Source of the DNA: M3007 sp964484205
Lineage (GTDB): Bacteria; Bacteroidota; Bacteroidia; Chitinophagales; Saprospiraceae
Length of the DNA stretch: 64,000 nt
Reading direction: 5' to 3'
Assembly: GCA_964484205.1 (NCBI GenBank)
Contig: CAZAEZ010000004.1
Coordinates: forward strand, 62,001-126,000
Below, one piece after another: positions 48,512-57,199 of this stretch (the stretch's first letter is position 1; each line of letters begins with the position of its first letter). A program made the translations under genes and the position numbers. The notes beneath the pieces were generated by a model. That model saw only the letters and a program-made list of their open reading frames with translations, searched no databases and was not told the DNA's origin.

Positions 48512-50008
48512 GTGGGCCTCCGTTACAGCCTTTTGTTTGCCCTGCTTTTCGGGCTGACGGCGCTTGCCGCCCGCTACCCCGACTGGCTCAACCTGCCCCC
48601 GGCATCCATCCATCAATGGCGGCAGTCCGACGGCGCAGCATTGGCCGCAAACTTTGCCCGCAATCCCGATTTTTTTGAACCGGAAATCTGCAATTTATTC
48701 ACTGCCGGCGACGCCCACGCCATCGGCGAATTTCAGCTGCTGTACTGGCTTTCGGGCTGCATCAGCCGGTATTCGGATTGGCCGCAATATCCCCTGCGCT
48801 GGATCGGGCTGATGCTGCTGTTTTTTGGTTGCTGGGCTTTTGGCTGGGTACTGTTGCAACTGACCCGACGGCCGCTACTGGCGGCCCTGGGGGCGGGTTT
48901 GTTGCTCGGCGCGCCCATTTTGGTTTATTACGGCCCCAATTTTCTGCCCGACGCGCCGGCCTTTTGTTTTGTTTTAGGCATGGCAGCCTGCCTGTTTCGG
49001 GCCGATCAAACGCAGGGCCAAAGCTGGCTGCCGGCTGCTACCCTGTGCGCAACGCTGGCGGTTTTGCTAAAACTCAGCCTGGCGATCGGGCCGCTTGCCT
49101 TGGCGTTGAGTTGGTTGGGAACACGGAAAAAATACAGTTGGCAGTCCAAACCACTTTGGCGTAGTCCTTGGCCCTTGGCGGCGCTGGTGGTATTTATGCT
49201 GATCGTATCGGCTTTTCGCTGGTGGGTGGCCGGCTACAATGCCGGGCATCACACGGCCTATTTTCTCACAACCACTCGTCCGGTGTGGAACTACGATTGG
49301 CCGTTTATTTTGGAAACAATGGGCCTGGTCGGCAAAGCGGGCCTGCCGGTGCATGCCTCGGCGGGCTTGTACCTGGCGGTTTTAGGCGCGCTTTGGTTGG
49401 TGTTGAAAAATTGGAAATCGACGCCGGCTTTTTTCCGGCATTTGCTGGGCTGGACTGTTCTGGGCTGCGCCGCCTATTTTTTGCTTTGGTTCCGGATGTT
49501 TCGCGAACACGACTATTATTTCCTGTGCCTGCTGGCGATCCCGGCCTTGCTGCTGTTTTTGGGTTTCCGGCTGGCTGTGCAGCGTTTTTCAGAAAAAAAA
49601 CTTGTCCTCGCGTTGGGGCTGTTTTTTTTGCTTGGGCTTGGACACAACTACCACGTCCAGTCGAAGCGCCTGCACCTGGCCTTCGAACCCAGAACCTTCG
49701 AAAACCTGCCGCCGGAGGCTTTTTTACCGCCCGACGCCCTGACTGCTGCGGGCGTACCGGCTTCCGCCCGAATCCTCTGCCCGCAAGACCCCTCGCCCAA
49801 TATCGCCCTGTTGGCCTTGCAGCGGCAGGGCTGGACGGCCTATAATTTTGGCGACCGGATCAATGCCGACACCTTGCGGAAATACCAGACCAATTTTGAC
49901 CTGACCCACCTGGCCCTGCGGGATACCGGCATTTACAGTCCCTTGTTCCGGCTGTTTTTTCCAACCAAAGTTAGCGTAGTGCAGGGTTGGCATCTGTACC
50001 GGAATTAA
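48512..50008 (+). CDS. GT-C glycosyltransferase, GT39-like (second copy)
   Basis: This 498-residue membrane protein has about ten hydrophobic helices (first: LLFALLFGLTALAARYPDWL) and an N-terminal luminal motif SIHQWRQSDGAALAAN, with the acidic residue used by GT-C enzymes. It transfers sugars from polyprenyl-phosphate donors across the membrane. It is related in layout, but not closely in sequence, to the other GT-C gene at 27920. The start codon is GTG, and no ATG or in-frame alternative precedes it within reach. Its position right after GGGP synthase may point to lipid-related glycosylation; that is speculative. Confidence 0.82.
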   Translation: MGLRYSLLFALLFGLTALAARYPDWLNLPPASIHQWRQSDGAALAANFARNPDFFEPEICNLFTAGDAHAIGEFQLLYWLSGCISRYSDWPQYPLRWIGLMLLFFGCWAFGWVLLQLTRRPLLAALGAGLLLGAPILVYYGPNFLPDAPAFCFVLGMAACLFRADQTQGQSWLPAATLCATLAVLLKLSLAIGPLALALSWLGTRKKYSWQSKPLWRSPWPLAALVVFMLIVSAFRWWVAGYNAGHHTAYFLTTTRPVWNYDWPFILETMGLVGKAGLPVHASAGLYLAVLGALWLVLKNWKSTPAFFRHLLGWTVLGCAAYFLLWFRMFREHDYYFLCLLAIPALLLFLGFRLAVQRFSEKKLVLALGLFFLLGLGHNYHVQSKRLHLAFEPRTFENLPPEAFLPPDALTAAGVPASARILCPQDPSPNIALLALQRQGWTAYNFGDRINADTLRKYQTNFDLTHLALRDTGIYSPLFRLFFPTKVSVVQGWHLYRN

Positions 50009-50009
50009 G

Positions 50010-51434
50010 TCAGTTCCTTTCCAGGCGTTCCACTGCTTCCCGGGCCGAAGGCAGCCCGGGCCTGATTTCCAGGGCCTTCCGATAGGCTTTCAAGGCAGCA
50101 GTCCGGTCACCTTTTTGCAAGAGGGCTTCGCCGTAGCTGTCCCAGCAGTTGGCGATATTGGGAAACAATTCGGTATTCAATTTAAACACCTCCAGCGCAT
50201 CGTCCGTTTCCCCGGAATAGAGCAGATTATAGCCCATGTTGTTCAGGAGCATATCTTTGGGGTCATCGGAATGGCTGTTGATGGTGAGCGTTTCGAAGTG
50301 CTTTTTAACATACGCCGGGCCCTGTTTTTTATACGCCTGATACAGGGTTTGCAGGGCGGGCAGCGTGGGTTGACGGGGTTCTTTGCCCCGCATCAGTGCG
50401 AAAATACCGGCAGCCAGTTGTTCGGCCACGGGTTCGTCCATATTGGCCAGCACGATGATGGTTTGGTGGTCGCGCAAGGCGTTGTACACCACCGCATTGG
50501 CGCCCTGAAACCCACCGGCTACCGGTATGGCGCCGCCGTTTTTGCGCACATCCTGGATGAAGGGATAAAATTCATCAAGTTCCAGCGTTGCTGCGCGTAC
50601 CAGTTTTTCTGTATAAAAATAAGCCTCCATGAACAGCAGCAAATCCTCGGCAGTGGTAACAAAACCACCGGCAGGCGTAGGCACCAGCAGGATGCCTTCG
50701 TTGTTTTCCAGGGCGCCGCGCATGGTTTTCAGGTAGCCGATGGCGCGTTTGGGCGCCCGGGCCTTATCGGTATCCACCACGGTATGGCGCATGCCAAGTG
50801 GCTCGACGATGCGTTCCCGGATATTTTGGTAGTACGATTTACCCGTTGCCGCTTCGATGATGCCGCCCAGGAGCACATAACCCGCATTGCTGTATGCCTG
50901 TTCGGTACCCGGTTCGAACTGTAGCGGCATGGCTTTGATCATTTCCAAAATAGCGCCGATGGTTTGCTGATCGCCGGGGCGTTCGAAAAAGCCGGGTTGC
51001 TGCATGTAATCGCCATAACCCGAACGGTGACTGATCAGCTGGTCGATTGTGACGTGTTTGGAGGCAGCTTCCGGGAAGCCCTTCAGGTATTTTCCGAGCG
51101 GGTCTTCCGGCCGGAGTTTGCCTTCCTGGATCAATTGCAGTACCAGCGCCTTGGTAAACAATTTATTGATCGAACCGATATCGAAGCGGGTATCCCGGGT
51201 GTTGGGGATATTTTTTTCCCGGTTGGCCAGGCCGTATGCCTGCTGAAAAACCGGTTTACCGTTTTCGGCAATCAACACCACGCCGGAAAAAATATCCAGG
51301 TTGACGTACTGTTTGACGAGGGCCTCAATTTTCGGAGTCCATTCGGCTGCCGGGAGCCGGGCCGGGTCGTGTTTCTGAGCCACACCGGCGCGCAAGGTGA
51401 GCAGGGTCAGTAGCGTAAGCGCAAGTTGTTTCAT
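50010..51434 (-). CDS. Serine hydrolase (class C beta-lactamase family) with C-terminal TPR
   Basis: This 474-residue protein begins with a signal-peptide-like segment (LALTLLTLLTLRAGVAQ). Residues about 30-345 form a beta-lactamase/D-alanyl-D-alanine-type serine hydrolase: FDIGSINKLFTK holds the SxxK motif (catalytic serine), and YSNAGYVLLGG the Y-x-N motif. The last ~100 residues are TPR-like helices (AKNMGYNLLYSGETDDALEVF, ALLQKGDRTAALKAYRKALEI). It is likely periplasmic, acting on peptides, esters or peptidoglycan; the exact substrate is unknown. It converges with the GT-C gene and is divergent from the LytS-like gene. Confidence 0.88.
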   Translation of the reverse strand: MKQLALTLLTLLTLRAGVAQKHDPARLPAAEWTPKIEALVKQYVNLDIFSGVVLIAENGKPVFQQAYGLANREKNIPNTRDTRFDIGSINKLFTKALVLQLIQEGKLRPEDPLGKYLKGFPEAASKHVTIDQLISHRSGYGDYMQQPGFFERPGDQQTIGAILEMIKAMPLQFEPGTEQAYSNAGYVLLGGIIEAATGKSYYQNIRERIVEPLGMRHTVVDTDKARAPKRAIGYLKTMRGALENNEGILLVPTPAGGFVTTAEDLLLFMEAYFYTEKLVRAATLELDEFYPFIQDVRKNGGAIPVAGGFQGANAVVYNALRDHQTIIVLANMDEPVAEQLAAGIFALMRGKEPRQPTLPALQTLYQAYKKQGPAYVKKHFETLTINSHSDDPKDMLLNNMGYNLLYSGETDDALEVFKLNTELFPNIANCWDSYGEALLQKGDRTAALKAYRKALEIRPGLPSAREAVERLERN

Positions 51435-51639
51435 TTTTCAGGCTGTTTTTTTCGACAAGTATAATTTGCCGCCAAAAAACGCAACCACATTTGGGTTCAA
51501 CCAGGCTGTGCCTGTGATCAAACCCGAACTTTCGGCCGACCGGCATTTTGCTTCCTGCAGGCCGGTGTTTGTACCGAACCAGACCGGTTTCGTCCCTAAA
51601 AAAGCATATTCAGGGCAGACCGCAGTACATTTAACGCTT

Positions 51640-52689
51640 ATGACAAGCCGCTGGGAGATTGCGTTAAACCTCTTGTTTTGGCTGTTGAGCAGTTGGTTGA
51701 TCACCAGCAGTTTTTCCATAGCCTCGCTGGAGTTGGAAAACATCAACGGCGTCGAAACCGTCCGGGTAGTCAGAGACTACAGCCTCATCCGGCAGTTGCT
51801 GGCTTGTGTCGGTTTGTCGGTGCTGTTGTTTTACGCCAACCTGTGGCTGCTGCTCCGGGCGCAACCGCAACCGGGGCGACCAAAAGCAGCCTTGTTTTCG
51901 CCCATGTTGCTGCTGTTGGCCATCGGCTTGTTTGTCCTGTTGAAAATACCCGACATTTACGGGGCGGGGTTGCCGCTGCCCAACAGTCTGGGTATCGGGC
52001 TGTTGTCGTTTTATTACGCCGTTTCCATCGCCTATGGCGCCGGAAGGGCCTGGTTGAAAGCCGACCGGCAAGGCCGGCAAATGGCCCTGGATAAAAAACA
52101 GGCCGAACTAAACCTGTTGCGCAATCAGTTGCACCCGCATTTTCTTTTCAATGCGCTCAACAACCTGCTGGCTATGGCCGATCAGGCAAAAAATCCAAAA
52201 TTCGCTACTGCGCTGGACACCTTGTCGGGTCTGTTGCGTTATGTGGTTTATGACGTTAGCGAATCCAAAGTGCCGGTGTACAAGGAAATTCAGTTCATAC
52301 GGGATTTTGCCGGCTTGCAACAATTGCGTTTCGAACCCGGCGAACTACGGTTTGTGCTCCAGTGTATTGGCCGCTACGACCAGCAGGCCATCGAACCCGG
52401 TATTTTTATTCCGTTTATTGAAAATGCGTTCAAATACGGCGCTGAACCTGAAACGGTATCCGAAATCCGGGTTTTGTTTGACCTGACACAGCCGGATATC
52501 ATCCGCTTTACCGTGCACAATCCTATTCATCCGGCGCTGCAAAAACAACCTGGAAAAGGCAGCGGCATTCAGGCTAGCCGCGCGCGCCTGGCCCTGGTGT
52601 ATCCCGGCCGGCATTGGTTGGCAATTTCACAACAAGCCGGTTTTGAAGTAAAACTAGAAATACATACTCATGAAAGCGATAATCGTTGA
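51640..52689 (+). CDS. LytS-type sensor histidine kinase
   Basis: From the ATG at 51640 this is a 349-residue membrane kinase. About four hydrophobic helices (residues 8-25, 50-70, 85-105, 115-135) precede a His_kinase domain: the phosphoaccepting His is in NQLHPHFLFNALNNLLAM (near residue 170), and the ATP-binding part includes PGIFIPFIENAFKYG and GSGIQASRARLALVYPG. It senses an unknown signal and phosphorylates the response regulator encoded next. The two genes overlap by 20 bases, as is typical for such pairs. The earlier in-frame ATG would add an unlikely non-membrane segment from the divergent gap, so I reject it. Confidence 0.92.
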   Translation: MTSRWEIALNLLFWLLSSWLITSSFSIASLELENINGVETVRVVRDYSLIRQLLACVGLSVLLFYANLWLLLRAQPQPGRPKAALFSPMLLLLAIGLFVLLKIPDIYGAGLPLPNSLGIGLLSFYYAVSIAYGAGRAWLKADRQGRQMALDKKQAELNLLRNQLHPHFLFNALNNLLAMADQAKNPKFATALDTLSGLLRYVVYDVSESKVPVYKEIQFIRDFAGLQQLRFEPGELRFVLQCIGRYDQQAIEPGIFIPFIENAFKYGAEPETVSEIRVLFDLTQPDIIRFTVHNPIHPALQKQPGKGSGIQASRARLALVYPGRHWLAISQQAGFEVKLEIHTHESDNR

Positions 52690-53344
52690 CGATGAACCCC
52701 AAGCCATTGAACTGCTCAAAACATACCTGGCCCATTTCGCTATGATCGAACTGGCCGGCACATTCCGAAATGGCTTGAAAGCCTTCGAATTTTTAGGGGA
52801 AGAGCCTGTCGACCTGGTGTTTCTCGACATCAACATGCCGCATTTGTCGGGTTTGTCTTTGTCAAAAATGATCACTCCGCCCACTAAAATCATTTTTACC
52901 ACCGCCTATTCGGAATACGCCGTGGAAAGTTATGCGGTGGAAGCCGTCGATTATTTGCTCAAACCGATCACCCTGGAACGGTTTACCCGGGCGATGGCCA
53001 AAGTGTTAGCGCAGCCGGCTACCCCCGACACCCGGGAGCCTAAAGCATTGTTGATCAAAAGCGGTACAAAATTATTCCGGGTACTTCCAGAGGATATTTT
53101 CTACCTTGAAAAAGACGGCAACTACATGACCTATCACTTGGCCGGTCAGAAAATACTGGCACGCGAAACCATTGCCGAAGCACTCGCTGCCCTGCCGCCC
53201 TGGTTCGTTCAAACACACAAATCATTTATTGTGAATATTGAAAGAATTCAGGTGGTCGACAAAGATGAACTGGTCGTACAGCATTCCCGTTTGCCGGTTG
53301 GCGCGACCTACAAGGAGGCGCTGATGCAAGCCTTGCTGCAATAA
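52670..53344 (+). CDS. LytTR-family response regulator
   Basis: This 224-residue protein has an N-terminal receiver domain (about 1-115, phospho-acceptor Asp in LVFLDINMPHLSG, conserved FTTAYSEYAVESYAVEAVDYLLKPI) and a C-terminal LytTR DNA-binding domain (about 125-220, FRVLPEDIFYLEKDGNYMTY to FVQTHKSFIVNIERI). It binds repeated DNA sites and is controlled by the LytS-like kinase that precedes it. Targets are not visible in the window. The overlap with the kinase gene suggests translational coupling. Confidence 0.93.
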   Translation: MKAIIVDDEPQAIELLKTYLAHFAMIELAGTFRNGLKAFEFLGEEPVDLVFLDINMPHLSGLSLSKMITPPTKIIFTTAYSEYAVESYAVEAVDYLLKPITLERFTRAMAKVLAQPATPDTREPKALLIKSGTKLFRVLPEDIFYLEKDGNYMTYHLAGQKILARETIAEALAALPPWFVQTHKSFIVNIERIQVVDKDELVVQHSRLPVGATYKEALMQALLQ

Positions 53345-53397
53345 ACCTACCGAAAGCCGGCCGATGCTTTCCGGAAACTCGCAAACCGAATACGCCC

Positions 53398-53405
53398 TAT
53401 CTTTG
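53398..53405 (+). promoter_or_regulatory. Putative -7 box (TATCTTTG) of nadA
   Basis: The box fits TAnnTTTG and lies 84 bases before the ATG of nadA. No clear -33 box is seen. Confidence 0.5.
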
Positions 53406-53488
53406 TTACCCGTTCAGAAGTGACAATCCTGTCGGGACAATGTCCCAATGCCGGATTTATTTTTTCAAAAAATTACAGACCGATCATA

Positions 53489-54511
53489 ATGACTGCCGAA
53501 CTCGACCTCGCCACCCAAAAACTCGACCGCAACGGCTTCCTCGACATCGACGTGGACCCCACGCTCGACCTCGTCGCCGAAATTGAACGCCTGAAAAAAG
53601 AAAAAAACGCCGTGATCCTGGCCCACTATTACCAGGAATCGGAAATCCAGGATGTGGCCGACTATATCGGCGACTCGCTGGGGCTTTCCCAAAAAGCTGC
53701 CGAAACGGAAGCGGATGTTATCGTTTTTGCCGGGGTGCATTTTATGGCCGAAACGGCCAAAATGTTGTCGCCCACCAAAAAAGTGCTGCTGCCCGATTTG
53801 AAGGCCGGTTGCTCGCTGGCCGATTCCTGCCCGCCGCACCTCTTCAAAAAATTTAAGGAAAAATACCCCGACCACATCGTCGTTTCGTACATCAATTGCA
53901 CGGCCGAACTCAAAACACTCACCGACATCTGCTGCACCAGCACCAATGCCCTGGCAATCATCGAAAGCATCCCGAAGGAGCAGCCCATCATTTTTGCCCC
54001 GGATAAAAACCTGGGCAAATACCTGATCAAAAAAACGGGCCGCGACATGGTGCTCTGGAACGGCGCCTGCATGGTACACGAGATTTTCAGCCACGAGCGC
54101 ATCGTCAAACTCAAGGCCCGCCACCCCAACGCCAAGTTCATTGCCCACCCCGAATGCGAACCGCACATCCTCGAAATAGCCGACTTTATCGGCAGCACCA
54201 CCGGCCTGCTCAAACACACGATCAACGATCCGGCGACCGAATTTATCGTGGCCACCGAAGCGGGCATCCTGCACCAGATGCAAAAGGCGAGTCCGCACAA
54301 AACCTTCATTCCCGCGCCGCCCAACAACAACTGCGCCTGCAACGATTGCCCGCACATGAAGCGCAACACTATGGAGAAACTCTACCTCTGCATGGAATAC
54401 GAACAACCGGAGATCATCCTGCCCGAATGGGTGATCGAGCAGGGCGTAAAGTCGATCGACCGGATGCTGGAAATTTCGGAAAAAGCGGGCTTGGGCCTGG
54501 CTAAGGGTTGA
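53489..54511 (+). CDS. nadA: Quinolinate synthase
   Basis: NadA condenses iminoaspartate with dihydroxyacetone phosphate to make quinolinate, a precursor of NAD. It binds a 4Fe-4S cluster through three cysteines. From the ATG at 53489 the product is 340 residues with AVILAHYYQESEIQDVADYIGDSLGLS, cysteine ligands in KAGCSLADSCPP, WNGACMVHE and NCACNDCPHM, and HPNAKFIAHPECEP. All known motifs of type I NadA are there. nadB and nadC are not in the window. A CACGGAG composite hairpin starts 20 bases after the stop. Confidence 0.96.
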   Translation: MTAELDLATQKLDRNGFLDIDVDPTLDLVAEIERLKKEKNAVILAHYYQESEIQDVADYIGDSLGLSQKAAETEADVIVFAGVHFMAETAKMLSPTKKVLLPDLKAGCSLADSCPPHLFKKFKEKYPDHIVVSYINCTAELKTLTDICCTSTNALAIIESIPKEQPIIFAPDKNLGKYLIKKTGRDMVLWNGACMVHEIFSHERIVKLKARHPNAKFIAHPECEPHILEIADFIGSTTGLLKHTINDPATEFIVATEAGILHQMQKASPHKTFIPAPPNNNCACNDCPHMKRNTMEKLYLCMEYEQPEIILPEWVIEQGVKSIDRMLEISEKAGLGLAKG

Positions 54512-54530
54512 TTTTTTATTACCACGGAGG

Positions 54531-54693
54531 CACGGAGGCCACGGAGTTTTCCGCCTGCGGCGGATTTTTAATTAGGCAGGATTTACAGGAAAAACAAGAT
54601 TAAACACCTCAATCCTGAAAATCTTGTAAATCCTGTCAAAATGTTTTTCGCCGCAGGCGGAAAAAAACTCCGTGGCCTCCATGCCTCCGTGGT
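54531..54693. repeat. Composite inverted repeat, CACGGAG family, copy 3
   Basis: The element begins ACCACGGAGGCACGGAGGCC and ends CCTCCATGCCTCCGTGGT. Inner inverted pieces are AGGATTTACAGGAAAAACAAGATT and AATCTTGTAAATCCTGTC, and small palindromes CCGCCTGCGGCGG. It lies between the convergent nadA and radical SAM genes, and its right end is 6 bases from the radical SAM stop. Confidence 0.9.
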
Positions 54694-54699
54694 AAAAAA

Positions 54700-55773
54700 T
54701 CAAAACAAGCGCAACTGCGCCGTCTTGAACCCCTCGTGCAAGTCCAGATTAAACTTCGGCAGTTGCCTGTCGGCAAAAAATTTGGCCTTCGCCAGCCGGA
54801 ACTGATCGCGGATGATTTCCGCGATTTTCCCCTCACCGCGCATGCGCACCCCTGAGCGATGGTCGAACAAATTCCCGCCATGCGCTTCCCGGATTTTATT
54901 CAGCACCTTGTCGGCCCGGTCGGGCATGGCTTTGCGGAGCCAGTCCTCAAAAATCTGCCCCACATCGCCGTTCAGGCGCACCATGGTGAAACCGATGCCA
55001 AGCGCGCCGCGGTCGGCCACGGCTTTGGCCATGGTAAAAATTTCGTGTTCGTTTAGCCCCGGAATGATGGGCGCCAGCATGACGAAAACGGGAATACCGT
55101 TTTTGCTGAGCGTTTCCACCGTTTTCAGGCGCTGGGCAACGGTGGCGGTGCGGGGTTCGAGAAATTGCCGGAGTTCTTCGTTCAGCGTGGTGATGCTGAC
55201 GGCCACATGCGCCAGGTTTTCGGAGGCCAGCTGGGCTAAAATGTCCAGGTCGCGCAGCACCAGACTGTTTTTCGTGATCAGGCCCACCGGGTGCCGGTAT
55301 TTCCAAAACACCTCCAGGCAGGCCCGGGTGATGCGGAATTTGCGCTCGGCAGGCTGGTAGATGTCGGTGTTGCCGGCAAACATGACCGGCGCTGCTTTCC
55401 AGGATTTCTTTTTCAGTTCTTTTTCCAGCAATGCTGCGGCATTGCGTTTCACCAGGATTTTCCGCTCAAAATCCAGCCCCGCGCTGTAGCCCCAGTACGG
55501 GTGCGTATTGCGGGCATAGCAATAAATGCAGCCGTGCTCGCAGCCCTGGTAGGGGTTCATGCTCCATTCGAGGGGAATATCGGGGCTTTGCACCGGGTTG
55601 AGGATGGATTTGGGGTGGGTTTCGAGGTATTCGGTCTTCAGGTCGGTTTCTTCCCAGTCGTATTGGTGCATGGCCCAATCGACCGGTTCGGCGTCGCGCA
55701 CAAGTTTTTCGTACTTCGATACGGGGTTGATCTGGGCGCCACGGCCGCGAAGAAACGGTTGTTTTTGTTGCAT
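54700..55773 (-). CDS. PA0069-type radical SAM protein
   Basis: This 357-residue protein is a radical SAM enzyme with the CxxxCxxC iron-sulfur motif in QGCEHGCIYCYARNTHPYWG, near residue 80, which binds 4Fe-4S and S-adenosylmethionine. It belongs to the PA0069 group (related to spore photoproduct lyase), with conserved WSMNPYQGCEHGC and GLITKNSLVLRDLD. Substrate is unknown; DNA repair is one suggestion for the group. It is monocistronic, convergent with nadA, and ends beside the third CACGGAG hairpin. Confidence 0.9.
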   Translation of the reverse strand: MQQKQPFLRGRGAQINPVSKYEKLVRDAEPVDWAMHQYDWEETDLKTEYLETHPKSILNPVQSPDIPLEWSMNPYQGCEHGCIYCYARNTHPYWGYSAGLDFERKILVKRNAAALLEKELKKKSWKAAPVMFAGNTDIYQPAERKFRITRACLEVFWKYRHPVGLITKNSLVLRDLDILAQLASENLAHVAVSITTLNEELRQFLEPRTATVAQRLKTVETLSKNGIPVFVMLAPIIPGLNEHEIFTMAKAVADRGALGIGFTMVRLNGDVGQIFEDWLRKAMPDRADKVLNKIREAHGGNLFDHRSGVRMRGEGKIAEIIRDQFRLAKAKFFADRQLPKFNLDLHEGFKTAQLRLF

Positions 55774-55890
55774 GCTTTTTGTTTGGGATAAAAATACAAA
55801 ACTTTTTGTTGTTTTTTAGCAGATTTGATTGCGCATATTTTACCTGATCCGGTGCTGTGAAATCCTGAAAATCCGGGCCATCTTCACCCG

Positions 55891-57099
55891 ATGCAAGCTG
55901 ATTCTGTACCCACCTGGTTGTTTCGGTTGTACCAGCTGCTTTTTTTGCTTTTACCCTGGTCGGTGGAGGCAGACTTTGGCGCCTGGAAACTCACCGTACC
56001 TGCCGAGCCGTTGATTGCCCTGGCAGGCATTGGGCTGGCTGTTGCATTGGTCCGCCGCGGGAAATTGCCCAAACCGAATGCGCTCGTTTGGCTGGCCGGA
56101 AGTTGGCTAGGCTGGCAGCTGATTGCCGCCCTGTTTTCCAGCATGCCGGTTGTGTCCTGGAAATATGTGTTGGTGGAAGCCGGGCAGTGGTGGGTATTTT
56201 TTGCGGGGCTGCTTTGTTTTCCGGTTATGTGGCCCCGGTTGTTGCGGCTGTTTGGCTGGTCAATGCTGGGCGTGGTGGTGTACACCATTGGCCATCATGC
56301 CCTGTACCACTTCCGCGCCGATCAGGCTTTACTGGCGCCGATGCCGTTCTTTCCCGACCATACCCTGTACAGTGCGGTTTTGGTATTGCTGATATTCAAC
56401 CCCGGCACCGGTTACCAGAAGTTTTTCAACGCGGAAAAATTCTTCCCTATGCGGCCCTGGGCTTACCTGATCGCCCTCATCCTGGCAGCGTCTCGTGCGG
56501 CCTGGTTAAGTTTGATTTTGGCCGGGCTCTTCGGCCTGATGTTGTATTTCCGGAAATATTGGCGTTTGGGGGTGCTGGCAGGGGTTGTGGCACTTTGCGC
56601 AGGTCTTTTTTTTCAAAAAAAAATACAACCCGGATGGACACCGGATGTTTCCACGCAAGAACGCCTGAACCGCTACGCCTGCGCCCTGCGCATGGCCGCC
56701 GACCGGCCGGTAACTGGTTTCGGACCCGGCACCTTCCAATTCCAATACCTCCCCTACCAGCACCCCGAAGAAATGACGCGCATCAGCCTCCAGGCGCCGG
56801 TTGAAAAGCGGGGACCGGACAACTACGGCCGCGGTGGCGGCGCACATTCGGAATACCTCCAGGCATTGGCCGAAACGGGCTGGCCGGGTTTGGTACTGTG
56901 GTTGTTGTTGGTATGCTTCAGCTTGTGGCGAGGTGTTCGGCTGTACTTGCGCACGGATGAAATTGGGTGGTTACTGCTCAGTCTGGCGCTGCTCAGTTTT
57001 TTCCTGCACGGGCTGGTCAATAATTTTCTGCACGATGCCCGGGTGGCGGCGCTGGTTTGGGGCGGGATCGCGGGGCTGAATGTTAAAGTCAAAAGCTAG
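55891..57099 (+). CDS. O-antigen ligase (Wzy-type/WaaL-like) membrane protein
   Basis: This 402-residue protein has about ten to twelve hydrophobic helices and a large extracytoplasmic loop after residue 245 (TRIS... NYGRGGGAHSEYLQALAETGWPG), typical of the O-antigen ligase/polymerase family (Wzy_C domain), with the conserved histidine in AHSEYLQ. It adds glycan chains to lipid A-core or polymerises repeat units in the periplasm. It is isolated; no O-antigen cluster is next to it. The last coding codons (VKVKS) lie in a repeat arm shared with the GACTTTAAACTTTT element. Confidence 0.85.
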   Translation: MQADSVPTWLFRLYQLLFLLLPWSVEADFGAWKLTVPAEPLIALAGIGLAVALVRRGKLPKPNALVWLAGSWLGWQLIAALFSSMPVVSWKYVLVEAGQWWVFFAGLLCFPVMWPRLLRLFGWSMLGVVVYTIGHHALYHFRADQALLAPMPFFPDHTLYSAVLVLLIFNPGTGYQKFFNAEKFFPMRPWAYLIALILAASRAAWLSLILAGLFGLMLYFRKYWRLGVLAGVVALCAGLFFQKKIQPGWTPDVSTQERLNRYACALRMAADRPVTGFGPGTFQFQYLPYQHPEEMTRISLQAPVEKRGPDNYGRGGGAHSEYLQALAETGWPGLVLWLLLVCFSLWRGVRLYLRTDEIGWLLLSLALLSFFLHGLVNNFLHDARVAALVWGGIAGLNVKVKS

Positions 57100-57197
57100 T
57101 TAGAGCCGGCCAATGGCCTGAGCGATCTCCTTTTTGACTTTAAACTTTTGACTTTAAACTTTTGACTTTAAACTTTTGACTTTAAACTTTTGACTTC
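57082..57197. repeat. TTTAAACTTTTGACTTTTGACTT element, copy 2
   Basis: Four tandem units TTTTGACTTTAAAC lie at 57133-57197; the complementary arm GTTAAAGTCAAAAG begins inside the last codons of the O-antigen ligase gene, and the other arm ends within 3 bases of the proline dehydrogenase stop. Copy 1 is at 30592-30702. Confidence 0.85.
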
Positions 57198-57199
57198 AG

